Shown here: piece by piece, positions 12,054-23,119 of the stretch
Layout of the letters: each line of letters opens with the position of its first letter
How positions within the stretch are numbered: the stretch's first letter is position 1
Assembly: GCF_001649575.2 (NCBI RefSeq)
Contig: NC_051446.1
Coordinates: 2,558,790-2,622,789 of the forward strand
Source of the DNA: Kryptolebias marmoratus
Lineage: Eukaryota > Chordata > Actinopteri > Cyprinodontiformes > Rivulidae
DNA: 64,000 nucleotides
Direction: 5' to 3'
Program-made: the position numbers and the translations under genes
Notes under the pieces: model-generated
Seen by the model: the letters and a program-made list of their open reading frames with translations, nothing else
What the model was told of the DNA's origin: nothing
Databases searched by the model: none

Positions 12054-12965
12054 GTGGTAGGTAGGTAGGTACATTTATTTATATAGCACTTTTCAGCACA
12101 AGGCGACTCAAAGTGCTTTACAACACAAGAACAAAATTACAGACAGGTACAAGATACAATGATAACTAATTGTCTAAATAAGCTAAGCTAAACCAAACAC
12201 ATCTAAGCATGACTAAATGTACAGAACTAAACTAAGCTCAAGCTAAAACTAAAAGTAACGGTACTGAACTATCTAAAAGTACCCCAGGCCCGCTATACAG
12301 CCGAAGTAAAACCAGACATATCTAAGCATGAGCTAAGACAGTCAAAAATAGTAGCTAAACTAAACAGATCTAAGCATGACTAAATGTACAGAACTAAACT
12401 AAGTGTACNNNNNNNNNNNNNNNNNNNNNNNNNNNNNNNNNNNNNNNNNNNNNNNNNNNNNNNNNNNNNNNNNNNNNNNNNNNNNNNNNNNNNNNNNNNN
12501 NNNNNNNNNNNNNNNNNNNNNNNNNNNNNNNNNNNNNNNNNNNNNNNNNNNNNNNNNNNNNNNNNNNNNNNNNNNNNNNNNNNNNNNNNNNNNNNNNNNN
12601 NNNNNNNNNNNNNNNNNNNNNNNNNNNNNNNNNNNNNNNNNNNNNNNNNNNNNNNNNNNNNNNNNNNNNNNNNNNNNNNNNNNNNNNNNNNNNNNNNNNN
12701 NNNNNNNNNNNNNNNNNNNNNNNNNNNNNNNNNNNNNNNNNNNNNNNTGCCTTGAAAGTCTTGCTGATACTTCTCAATGGCGAATCCAAACAGCCAAATT
12801 CCAGGACCATTCTGCCTGTTTCGAGCGAAACAACTTTCTTCAAGATGTAACCCATATTATTCATGAGTTCCAGAAACGCAATTCAGTCTGCAGTCCTGTA
12901 AAAGAATCGCATCCAACTTGCGAGTCAGCTCGCGTATCCACACAGTTTGATTGCTGATCGCCGAA
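12054..12965 (-). mobile_element. Retroposon with L2-like tail and small-protein frame, copy 1 (spans gap 1)
   Basis: Read on the minus strand, the element ends at 12058-12125 with gtgctatataaataaatgta and a (tacc)n tail, the form of an L2-type LINE 3' end. Upstream, 12130-12408 holds tandem ctaagcatgactaaatgtac units, then the gap. Beyond it, 12748-12864 keeps an open minus-strand frame reading NNMGYILKKVVSLETGRMVL and EFGCLDSPLRSIS. The segment 12828-12960 is nearly identical to 23262-23395, so this is a dispersed family and not a host gene. It encodes no reverse transcriptase that I can see. See copies at 23120 and 44740. Confidence 0.7.
12409..12747. other. Assembly gap 1 (339 N)
   Basis: Run of N inside the repeat element described at 12054-12965. 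Open frames crossing it are artefacts. Confidence 1.
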
Positions 12966-13194
12966 CGAGAGACAGAGAGAAAAATTAATTTCTTGGTTGT
13001 GTATCTCCTCGTTTTTTTAGTTTTGAAATAAAACATGCAAATATTACACTAAATTATGATGCTCCATCTAGAAAATTAGACAAAATTAATTTAAAAATAA
13101 AAGGAAAGAAAAAAAATAAAGGTTGATCAATTAAATTTTGGTAAAATACATGAAAAACCCCAGCCCTGTTTGGAGCTCCAGAGCTCAGACATAT

Positions 13195-13830
13195 TTGTAG
13201 TAGAAACATTGTTCAAAGTTTAAACAGGTCACACAAAGTTGAACTTTTCATGACTGAACTGGCTTTTCAGTATCTTAAATGGTTTTTATACAATCACAGT
13301 TTCAATTATTTGATAATAACAGATTTTTTAACAGAATGTTGAACTTACATTGATAATGTCACAACTAAATGCTGAATTGTTTAAATTTCAAAAATCTTTT
13401 TCAAACTATCCTTACTATCACAACTTTTTGGTATATATATATATATATATAAATTATACATTAAAACAAAAGTACATTATCTCTTTTTTTCACCCAGTGT
13501 GTCGCTTACTTCTATGAGACTTTTTTTCTTAAATAACCCCAGAATGCAGAGAGGGCAAAGCCAAGCTTCCATAGTTTCAGTCATATTTTAGTTAAAAATA
13601 TACTTTTTTTTCAAAACAGGAAATGGGTCTTTTAAACTTGTCTCCAACATACTGGGAGTAACAGAAACAGGTGGTTACCATGGTGACCACAATGAGCCAC
13701 TGACAACAGCTTTAACATTAATTCTGGTCAGACATTTTGATTAGTTCATTTTAAAATATTTTCTGACCTTAGATTATTACAAAGTTATGTTGGAGGTTTG
13801 AGCAGCTGTGTTAAACTGCTGTGTTTACTG
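13195..13830 (+). repeat. Dispersed repeat family X, copy 1, with RFX-like palindrome
   Basis: Matches 36575-37250 in order: ttcaaagtttaaacaggtca, aaagttgaact, catgactgaactgg, and a near-palindrome gtggttaccatggtgaccac at 13671-13690 followed by aatgag.cactg. The palindrome resembles the X-box recognised by RFX factors. The repeat is noncoding. Confidence 0.65.
13433..13451. repeat. (TA)n microsatellite
   Basis: Short uninterrupted TA run inside the family X repeat. Confidence 0.9.
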
Positions 13831-14973
13831 TTTTTTTTTTTTTGTTGGCATTGAAGCCGGATGCTAAAATAGATTTTTAAAGCAAATGGCTCCCTGCTCA
13901 TCTGCCCTCCAGGAGCATTTTAAGAACTTCAACATGCTGTAAAAGGTTTTGCTGAGTTTTATTTCTGGGTCACAGGGAGGAGAGGACAGGGAGCTAAAAC
14001 TGATTTTGTGTTCTTTGTCCCATCATGAACTTGAACCATTGCCATTTCCTGGATATTTCTTCATTTTTCTTTTAACAAAATAAAAAAAAAACCTTGAAAA
14101 AAACCTAAAGTTTCACTAATGCATATACACATAAGTTAATAAAGTCCATTTATTATTGTGTAAAAATATTTTCTAGAAAAAAACAAATTTGCTATTCCTC
14201 AATTAGAGTTGTTAAATCTTTTGACTGGTTTGTTTTTTCAGGGTCAGTGGCTAAAAAGTGATTCTAATCATTGTTCAGATTCGGCATGAAAAGTCAAATT
14301 CAGTTTTCTTACTTCATGATGGCACTTCATGTGTGATATAATGTAGATGAACTAATTGTTCTTAATCTGTTACATCACAACTGCTGAATGTCACAGGAAT
14401 TTTACATGCTAAATTGTTTTTAATTACCTTAGTAAATGTTTGTTTAAGTTTCTAATGTTTTCTAAATCTCCTCTTATTTTTATACCTTTCCCTGGCCTTA
14501 GTGCTGCCCTATTGTTTAATCTCCATTGTAACCATTAAACTTAACCAATCTATAACATTTGTACGCTCTTAGTTGCACATTGGAGTACATATTCTCAAAT
14601 TCTGTATGCAGTTAGGACTGAATTCACATCAGATTTGCACTTTCTGTTGATCATAAATACATTTTAAAGCAAAACACAGTTCAGGTCTAAACACTGCTGC
14701 CAATAATTTTTGTGTTGTTTCAACTGTTGTAGTCTTTCATAAAGACCACAGTTTAATTGTGATCCTTCAATATGTGGCTTACCAGGAGACAAGCAAATCT
14801 AGACTGATGAGCTGCTTTTTATGTGAAGCTAATAGGGCTTTGAATCAATGACACATCACAATTTGAGTTGATTATGATTCAGATGACTGTGATATGATTA
14901 TAAAATGATTAATACTTTGATTATCTTTACATTTAAATAATGATAACTTGTTTTACATAAACACTGATTTATA
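13831..14973. other. Intron, no gene seen
   Basis: AT-rich intronic DNA. No exon, RNA gene or clear repeat recognised. Confidence 0.5.
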
Positions 14974-14975
14974 TA

Positions 14976-15929
14976 CACTGCTTGGCCAAACAAAAAGTTG
15001 TCACCTGGATTTAACTAAACAAATAGGTACGAGCCTCCTATTGGATAATTACTGCATGGGGAATTATGTTTCTGCTAACAACAAGTTGTTTAACCCCAAC
15101 TGGTGCAATGAGTTGCTTCTCATTTTTTAAAATACATGTCGAAAGACATCCCATGGTCATGGAAAAGATGTCAGTCTGTTTGAGAAGGGTCAAATCATTG
15201 GCATTCATCAAGCAGAGAAAACATCTAAGGAGTTTGCAGAAACTACTAAAATTGGGTTAAGAACTGTCCAACGCATTATTAAAAACTGGAAGCATAGAAG
15301 AAATGTCACTGAAAAAAAATCCTGAATGATTGTGATCAGCGATCACTTAAACGTTTGGTGAAATCAATTTGAAGAAAAACAACAGTAGAACTCCGTGCTA
15401 CGTTTAATAGTCAAAGTAAGAGCATTTCCACACGCACAATCAAAGGGAACTCAAGGGATTGGGACTGAACAGCTGTCTAGCCTTAAGAAAACCACTAATC
15501 AGTGAGGCTAACCAGAAAAAAAGGCTTCAGTTTGCTAGGGAGCATAAAGATTGGACTCTGGAGCAATGGAAGAAGGTCATGTACCAGGATTCATCGGGCT
15601 CAAATTGTGAAAGAGTGGTTCAGGGAGCATGAGACATCTTCACACATGGATTGGCCACCACAGAGTACAGACCTTAACACCATTGAGAATCTCTGGGATG
15701 TGCTGGAGAAGGCTTTGTGCAGCGATCAGACTCTACCATCATCAATGCAAGATCTTGGTGAATAATTTATGCAACACTGGATGGAAATAAATCTTGTGAC
15801 ATTGCAGAAGCTTATTGAAACAATGCCACAGTGAATGTGTGCCATAATCAAAGCTAAAGGCGGTCCAACAAAATATTAGTGTGTGCCATCTTTTTTTTTT
15901 GGTGGCAACTTTTTTTTGGTCAGGCAGTG
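14976..15929 (+). mobile_element. Tc1-like transposon, internally deleted
   Basis: Terminal inverted repeats begin cactgcttggccaaacaaaa and, on the complement of the right end, cactgcctgaccaaaaaaaa. TA dinucleotides at 14974-14975 and 15930-15931 are the target duplication. Inside, 15165-15300 encodes a helix-turn-helix remnant (SLFEKGQIIGIHQAEKTS, then GLRTVQRIIKNW). The frame at 15600-15765 keeps the end of the DDE domain ([20 protein letters not shown]). The centre, including the second catalytic Asp, is missing, and the element is only 954 bases instead of 1.2-1.6 kb. It is dead, but its ends could still be recognised in trans. Confidence 0.93.
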
Positions 15930-15931
15930 TA

Positions 15932-16761
15932 TGTTCATGCCTAATAAACATGCACAATAACATACATGAAAAAAAGCTATTAGTCACGGGCTGCTAATCA
16001 ACAATTAGGATCAAAGCTAACTTAACATGGAAAACACCATTGCAAAACTAATGTGATTAGCATCATGGTTATCATTTGAAATTTATACATATCAAACTTT
16101 TTAAAGTTATAATTATGTTATGAGAAAGTCAACTATTTACAGACATATTCGTCAGGGTTTAATTCAGTTTCAATTCAGTCTATTTATATAGCAATGAGTC
16201 ACAACAAAAGACATTTTAGGGCACTGTACAAAAATAAAATATTCACATACATTATAAAAAACAGTTAGTAAAAAGTTTCTATCTAAGGATAGAGACAAAC
16301 ATATTAAATTGTTGCATTATTGTAGGAACCTAAGCTGCAAAGTTACTACTTGGAGGAGGTCTGAATTGACCTTGAGCAGACAAAGCAAAATGTACAGTTG
16401 TTTTGATTCTCCAAATAGGCTAATCAGGTGTTGCATATAATCAGTGGTCCTGTGTGTTTGTGCCAGCTTAAAAAGAGGTGTAGATGATTGTGAATCTCAG
16501 CATTGGTTTGGCTAACGGGTTCATGCGAAGAAAACTCCAGAGTCAACCACTTCTGCTTATCCTGCCGGCTTATTAAAGAAACTTATGTAATTTGACCCAG
16601 ATTACTTAAATATGCAAATATTTCAAGATGAAAAATTATTATACATTTAGAAAAAAAAAGAAGAAGACTTAAAGCCTGAAGCCTATATTTCTGTATTTTA
16701 TGTTCATCGTAACAGAGTGTCTCTATGTGTGGCTCTTAATCTTTCTGTTTTTTCTGTTCAG
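15932..16761. other. Intron, no gene seen apart from a short repeat
   Basis: Contains the family G fragment at 16162-16300 and the branch/polypyrimidine region of exon B at its right end. Confidence 0.5.
16162..16300 (+). repeat. L2/SINE-tail-like fragment (family G)
   Basis: aattcagtctatttatatag, cacaacaaaagacatttta and gggcactgtacaaaaataaa are typical of antisense retroposon 3' ends in fish. It is cut off on both sides. Confidence 0.65.
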
Positions 16762-16898
16762 GTATGGATCCTACTCAGCGCCAGGGAATAGAGGATTTGA
16801 TCTCTGCAGCTCCAAGTCGATTTAACCATGCCACTTTGTTCACAGTCTTACAGAAACACACTCTCCAACACCGCATGAACGACTCTTTCTCCTGCCTG
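16762..16898 (+). CDS. cadps2: CADPS-family exon B (linker after PH domain)
   Basis: Second visible exon of the secretion activator. The acceptor is tttttctgttcag|gt and the donor is ctg|gtatgc. The first two bases complete the Ser codon started in exon A; 45 full codons follow and the exon ends in phase 0. The translation includes MDPTQRQGIEDLISAAPSRF, NHATLFTVLQKHTLQHRMND and SFSCL, aligning with the HGIDEFIS, LFxxxQxxTLDHRLND and SYSCL region that follows the PH domain in CADPS proteins. Its first residues are more diverged than those of the other exons, and the linker looks about three residues shorter than I remember for mammalian proteins. Intron A-B is 13.7 kb and intron B-C 18.1 kb, both full of TEs. 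Confidence 0.93.
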
Positions 16899-17164
16899 GT
16901 ATGCTTACATGAGCTTTTTTGCTTAATTATAGCATCTCTTTAAAAGACAAGATAAAGTAAATTTATTTAACTTTCAAACTTCAATTAAACACTAATCACA
17001 TGAAAAAAAATGTGCATGTTACAAAAAACATATTTTGATGTATAGGTGAAAAAGGACTGTTATTTTCTTGACATAAGATGAGCCGAGTGTGTTGCTAAAT
17101 GTGTTACTCTGTGGCATTTAAAACTGAATTAACAATAGGAATTGCAGTTTCTGTGCCATGAGTT

Positions 17165-17420
17165 TGTGACTATATATATATTGGGTCCTCTACCAGAGGC
17201 CTTGGAGCGTGAGGGTTGTACACAGTATCTTAGCTGTTCCTAAGACTGCACTGTTCCTTCTGGACAGAGATCTCTGAGGTTGTTCCTGGGATCTGTTGGA
17301 GCCACTCTTAAGTGCTCCAATGACCACTGGCACCACTGAGGCCTTGTCTCTCCACAGCTTCTCTTTTTCCTCGTTTAGACCGTATTGTGCTTCTTCCTGA
17401 TGTTTGAATCACTTAGGAAT
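17165..17420 (-). mobile_element. LINE 3'-end fragment (restriction-like-endonuclease type), antisense
   Basis: On the minus strand the frame pieces SNIRKKEHN, EKLWRDKASVVPVVIGAL, SGSNRSQEQPQRSL and TAKIL match the C-terminal end of the element seen at 33196-33640. Only about 250 bases remain. It is the only copy of this family in the window on the minus strand. Confidence 0.75.
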
Positions 17421-18559
17421 GCTTCATCTGGATGTCGCAGAATATTGGCCTTTTCCCATGGCCTCGACTTTTCCCTACTTGGGGTGACCTAGCACAGGTT
17501 AGGAGTCTTTCTATTGGGTCATCCCAGCCACTTACAGCTTGGTTCATAGGACCTTCGTTCTAAGGTTCGAAGCAGGCTGACTCAATCTGACTGCAGACTG
17601 CAGGGCATTGATTGGTCGGAGAGCAAAGTCTATCACGAGAGTGTCTCCTTCACAAGAATCAAACCCACAGTTTTTAATACCTTGCAACAGCACCATTTGT
17701 TTTTATTTACTTTCTTTCAAAAATTATTATATAAACAATAAAATTGCAACACGTAAACCAACACTGTGATACTATTAGAATATGCACGTTTCCGTGCTTG
17801 TTGGCTTATGACAGAATTCAAATGGAGCTAGAGCAAATGGACTCAATTTACGGGCTCTGACCAGCAGAGGAAAGGAGGCCTAGACTCAGCCTTTTAACTA
17901 TTAACTATGTTAATAAAAAAGAACAAAAGTTGGGAAATAAAAGATAAAACTGATCTTTACCTGGTGGCTGTCCGACCCACTACCAGTCGTGCTTCAGACC
18001 ACTAATAAAATTTCCGAGCCCCCACCTCCTCAGATTTAAAGCCATTTAGACTCAGTAAAAACCGTCAGATACACAAAGCCTCGCAGGTTAAATCAGCGGG
18101 GCAGCTGTGGGTGTCAGATACGCAGCGTTTAATCTTTCAGATAGTTTTTATGTTTTGAGATGGAACACTGAGTTGGGGGACGTGGCCAACAGCACCTTAT
18201 TTGCATAATCGTTACGTACCCCTAATATAGTATTAAATATAATGAAGATGTTTTGTATAGTCCACAGAACTATCCTAACTTGTTCAAGGAAGCATAATAG
18301 ACCCCCTTTAAAGCAGCAGATAGATTGACAATTATTTCCCACAGAGAAAAATATCACAGTGTCCCCTTAAGTTGTATAAAAGTACTTGCTTTTCAATGTA
18401 CTTGAAGTATAACAGTAGGAATACTTGCATAGAGCTACAGCAAACACAAAGTTTACATTTGTAAACTAGCCCTTTTAAATTCTGATAAAGTGAAGCACAG
18501 CTGCATAAAAACTGTTCTTAAATACAACAAATAATTTTCACACAATGAAACTACTTACT
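17421..18559. other. Intron, no gene seen
   Basis: 17421-17660 looks like further antisense retroelement debris (cttggttcatag and similar phrases). The rest is unassigned AT-rich DNA. Confidence 0.4.
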
Positions 18560-18567
18560 ACATTACC

Positions 18568-19348
18568 TAGGGTTGCAACTCACCCGGTAAAATATGTAAC
18601 TGTCCTTTATTTGGCAATTCAAGGTTGTGTCCCATATTAAATCAATACAGGACATTATTTGTTCTGTATTTCCATAAAAGTCCAGTACTCATGTCTGTCA
18701 CACACACATCAACACTAAACCTAACAATAATGATGAAAAGCCCCCACCCCCCTAACATCACAACCAGCACCCCCCTACAGATAGACACCGCAAACTGGTG
18801 CTCACAAAACCTGCACCTTTTAAAAATGTCCACTGCACCCAATACTCCACTGCGTCCTTAAAAACGAAAGTGCTTGCTTAAGTACTGACATGAGTGAGAA
18901 GAGGCACATCCTTGGCTAGACAGCGTCAGTGGAGATGATTACAAGACAAATTGTAAATTGTGTCAGCGAGTGTTTTCAGTGGCGCACGGTGATCTGGCTG
19001 CTGTCAGACAACCTGAATCAGGAGAGCAACACTTCTGACACAGAAGAAAACAGAAGAACCAAGGATCAGAATCACAGTTCTTCATCAGTTCTTCATACAG
19101 TATCAGTGTCTCCTGACACTGATACTGTATGGGACATTATTTTAGGGTGTTAATTTTTTAAAGTCGAATGACTAATTATTTATGTAATATACAGTAGTAT
19201 TAGCCAATACAAATATTACATATGGCTATTTAAACAACAAATCATACTACTGGATTAACAGTTATTAGGAGTTGGGCGTGTGATGGTTGTGGCCCAGAGG
19301 AACCATGGTGGGAAACCTTGTTTTCATTTCTGAAAGGTGACAACCCTA
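18568..19348. mobile_element. Non-autonomous hAT-type transposon with 8-bp duplications
   Basis: The element begins tagggttgcaactcacc and ends ggtgacaaccctaac, so the ends are short inverted repeats (tagggttg/caacccta). It is flanked on both sides by the perfect 8-base duplication acattacc (18560-18567 and 19349-19356), the diagnostic hAT target-site length. At 781 bases it has no transposase frame. It carries a perfect 16-bp-arm hairpin at 19095-19130. Confidence 0.92.
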
Positions 19349-19654
19349 ACATTACCCCAACAGCGTAAGTAGATTGGATTTTAAAACAGATTCTAAAAAA
19401 AAAAGTGACTTATGTGATTGCATCATGAATTTCTGTTTAGTCTGTTAAGACACTGGTGGGAAAGAAGTCAGTGTGAACAAAACATTAATCTGTGACATTT
19501 TGGTGCAGTGATGGCTTTCTTTACCCCTGTCACTACAGTGACATGACCAGCATATCAAGGAATTCTGTGACATACTAGCAACTGGATTCCATAATAATAG
19601 GTTAGTGTTTAATATGATTCACCTTAATTTAACACAAAGAAGAGAGCTGTCTTA

Positions 19655-19721
19655 AACACACACATCTATATATACATACACACACGTATGTGTATACATA
19701 TATATATGTATGTCTGTGTGT

Positions 19722-19784
<63 letters not shown>

Positions 19785-19787
19785 TTT
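19655..19787. repeat. CA/TA microsatellite and poly-T
   Basis: Short (CA) and (TA) runs lead into about 20 TA units (19724-19766) and an uninterrupted T run of about 20. Confidence 0.95.
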
Positions 19788-20329
19788 CAAAGATACAATA
19801 AGATAGTATATAAATTTGTGTGCGTTAAGGCCCTGAGGGCTCTCTCACACCGATTGAGGGGATAAACGTTCTAATCAATACTTTCCAAATAGGAACATGA
19901 CCCTTATGGACAACTGCTGTGCTGCCTGAATGGGATAGAAGGAGGGGGAGGAAGAGGAACCCTAATTAAGTGTTTGGGCAGGGGAGTGAAGTGAATGTTT
20001 TTGTGTTGTGTGCAACTGAGCAAAAATCATGAACCCCGAGACTGCATGTATATGTGTCCTCTTTAATTGAGTGTTCTACTCATAAAACCAGACTCAAAGC
20101 TAAAGAGGATGTTGCTTTTAAACCAAGACTCAATTTTAGCCCTAATTTTACTGTTGTGCACCCTTTTAAAACCTGTTTTAGCTGTGGAAGTGTTCAGCTG
20201 TTTTTTTGCAATCCTGACTGTTTATTACCAACAAATGTAAACATGAATGTAAAAAAGTTTCAGTTAGGTATCACAAGAAAAAACTGTTTGAGATTAAGGT
20301 TGAGATCTTTTAAGTATCAGAATAAAATG
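19788..20329. other. Intron, no gene seen
   Basis: Unassigned DNA; the open frame starting near 20054 has no recognisable domain and no splice signals. Confidence 0.45.
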
Positions 20330-21050
20330 TATAGAATTCCTTGAAAGAATGCATATTGCCTTCTGCCTTTCATGTTTCATGAATTTTACACTAAATTCAT
20401 CTTATAATGAAAAACAATATTGTATCTATTTATTTACAAACTTTAAACAGCATCTCAGTGATATTGTGAAATGTTACACTTTCAGCTACTACCACATCAA
20501 TTTCAACTCAATATCTGTGAAATTGACTAGTTATAGCAATTTTTGTGTTGTCTAGATTTTCTTTGCTTGAGCAGCCTTCTTGAATTGGTTTAGTTTTAAA
20601 ACCTATTCAGTTGTAGAGGTAAATCTGATGATTGTTTCTTAAAATTTCTATTAAAATTCAGTCAGTGGTTCATGAGACATTTTGATTTTGTCTTCAGATA
20701 GTTATTGGCAAAAGATTAAACAAAGATCTTGCACAATCAGTTTGTGCTTTGATTGTGTTGATGATCAGTTTCAACGACTACTGCATCAGATTTAAGTCAA
20801 TATTTGCAAAACTGACAAGAGTTATAGCCATTTTTATTTTTTTCTAAGATCAGTTGACTGTGGCAGACGTCTTTAATCAGGTTGATGACAATAGTTAATC
20901 TACTGTAGAGGTGTATTCAGTGATTTCTCTCTGCAGGTTTCCTAAACATTTGTCCACTTGTTCATGAGATATTCTGGTAACTGACAAACAGACTCACGCA
21001 CACAAGCAAAAACATCACCCCCCTTTGCCTTTCTGTGGTGGGCAATACTT
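20330..21050 (+). repeat. Dispersed noncoding repeat family R, copy 2, with internal duplication
   Basis: It starts gaatgcatattgccttctgc and ends acccccctttgcctttctgt followed by ggtgggcaatac. Inside, the block containing actactgcatcagatttaag and tgacaagagttatagcc (20780-20830) repeats actaccacatcaatttcaac and tgactagttatagca (20488-20540). So the copy is partly duplicated in tandem. Confidence 0.75.
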
Positions 21051-22265
21051 AAACCTTAAACATCCTTGCTTCATAATTCACAACTCAACAGAATAGTTTT
21101 ATAGTTCACTTTCAGGTAAGACAAAAAGTAAATAAAAATCCCTCAATGAGCAGAAAAATAGTAAATATGTTGTTAAATTGTAAAGCAAATGTGTTCACAA
21201 TTCTAAATTTACAAGCAAGTCTGCAATCAAAGAGTGAGACCATCCAGCAGCCTTTGCAGCTGGCAGACAGAAAATATGACCTCAGCAACAGAGCTGGCAG
21301 TTAAACTAGTTCTAAAACTCCTTCAAGAGGATGATATAACATGAAGCGTGGCAAAACATTGGGATTTTTTTCAGTCAGCTGGGTCTAGAATTTGGTGCAA
21401 GCACAAAAAAGGAGGAAATTGTTAAAGAGAAACATATATATATATAGACCAATGAAAAAGCAGCATTGAGGGCAGACAGCACAAAGCAATAAGTCTTCCC
21501 TTACAAAAAAAATCCCACGAAATTCACATGTGATCACATGTGATTCCCATTTTCCACATGTGGTTCACATAATCCACAAAAAAAATCACGTTTTTACATG
21601 TGGAAATGTGGGAATCACATGTGATTCCCATGTGATCACATGTGAAAGTCACATGTGATTTTCATGGGATTTTTTTGTAAGGGTTAAAAAAATGAACCGT
21701 AAGAAATGTTTATAAAATCTAATACACAGAAAAATTTGCTTGTTTTTGCAAATAAACTGTAAGAAATTGGCTGATTAAAAAGAAAGAAGTACTGTAAATT
21801 ATAAAATGCATTGATGAATCAATTTGCACGGAATAAGGAGATGATGGCTGAGCATTAGTTCAGTGCTGATAGACTGAAAAATAAAAATAAAAGTGTTAAG
21901 AAACCATATTTGCAGAGTCAGCAATGATATTGGATTATACGGAAGGTAAGAAACAGTTGTTACCTCTCCAGTACAAAATGTAGACACTGAAATTTTCCAC
22001 CATCTAAAAGTTTCTGGAACAACTTCACCTACTTTCAAGGTGCATGAAGAGGTGGAAACAATACCTTAGCAAGTAAAGGCTTCAACAACACTGATGGTAT
22101 TGGAAAAAAAACTATTAATTGACCAACATGTTTTGCTGTTAGACCAATTTGAAAAGTTTTTGGTAACAGTTTTGTTTCAGGAGCATAAAACTATCTACTA
22201 ACTAGGTCCTTATTAATATTCAAACTAGTGGCAAAAACTCTTATTAGACATTAAACATTTAGACT
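21051..22265. other. Intron with one MITE, no gene seen
   Basis: Apart from the palindromic MITE at 21498-21683, this AT-rich stretch shows no exon, RNA gene or family I recognise. Confidence 0.45.
21498..21683. mobile_element. Palindromic MITE rich in CACATGTG
   Basis: The ends cccttacaaaaaaaatccca and tgggatttttttgtaaggg are inverted repeats that continue inward through tcacatgtga. The whole 186 bases fold back on themselves. The 8-base palindrome cacatgtg occurs six times and close variants occur twice more. tt flanks both ends, a possible short target duplication. There is no coding capacity. Confidence 0.88.
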
Positions 22266-22635
22266 GCAATAAATCATCCATCCATTCATTTTCTTTTTCC
22301 CACTTCTCCTTTCCGGCTTGTGGGCTGTTGGCGCCTATTTCTAGCAGTCACTGTATAAGAGGCGGGGAACATCCTGGACAGGTCGCAAATCCATCACAGG
22401 GACACATAGAGACAAACAACCTTTCACGCTCTCACTCACACCTAGAGACAATTTTGAGTTGCCAATTAACCTAACATGCATGTTTTTGGTCTGTGGGAGG
22501 AAACCGGAGTATCCAGAGTAAACCCACGTGTGTACAGGGAACTCCACCCAGAAAGGCACCAGGTCTGAAGGCAATCCTGCAAACCTTTTGCTGAGAGGCA
22601 ACAGCTCTAACCACTGTGCTGCTGTGCCAGATGCA
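22266..22635 (+). repeat. Dispersed teleost repeat ('ccatccattcattttct' family)
   Basis: Ordered phrases catccatccattcattttct, gaggcggggaacatcctgga, caggtcgcaaatccatcaca, aattaacctaacatgcatgt, tctgtgggaggaaaccggag and ctaaccactgtgctgctgtg are those of a very common fish retroposon-like repeat. An inverted fragment of the same family is at 30808-30988. Confidence 0.85.
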
Positions 22636-23119
22636 TACCAGGCAATATTATCACTAGCCCCCAGATTTTAGTAATAAAACCAAACCAGAAAATTATCAAC
22701 CAGGTAGTATTTTAATTTTAGGATCAACATGGCTGAAAAATGGGTCTCCATGCAATTAATAAAACATCCTAATATGTGTGATACCCCTCTCCATCCAGTT
22801 TATTCAACTGAGACAGTCAGCTGTTATTTCATTGTGAATATCAAACGTTTATTGGACAACAAGATTATGGGCAAACCAAACAAATATTCAAAAAATAAAA
22901 CTTCAGTTTTGTAACTACAAAAATGAAGTCCAGTTAGTCCTTAGTTTGTGTACGATAAACTAAAATGACACAAAGTTTTTTTCTCAGTTCAAGTGTTACT
23001 GGATTCTGTATCTGCTTTGACCATTGGCAGCTGGTGGGAGAAGATTTGTGAGAGTTCTCGGTTTTCTAACAGAGGTTTGCAGTCTTGTAGCTTGCATTGG
23101 ATTGGCAGATGTGGGAGCA
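22636..23119. other. Intron, no gene seen
   Basis: No exon, RNA or clear repeat recognised. The frame at 22729-22914 lacks any family resemblance. Confidence 0.45.

Noticed and set aside
20054..20344. 96-codon frame as a small gene
   Set aside because: No family resemblance, no flanking splice sites or promoter, composition like the surrounding intron.
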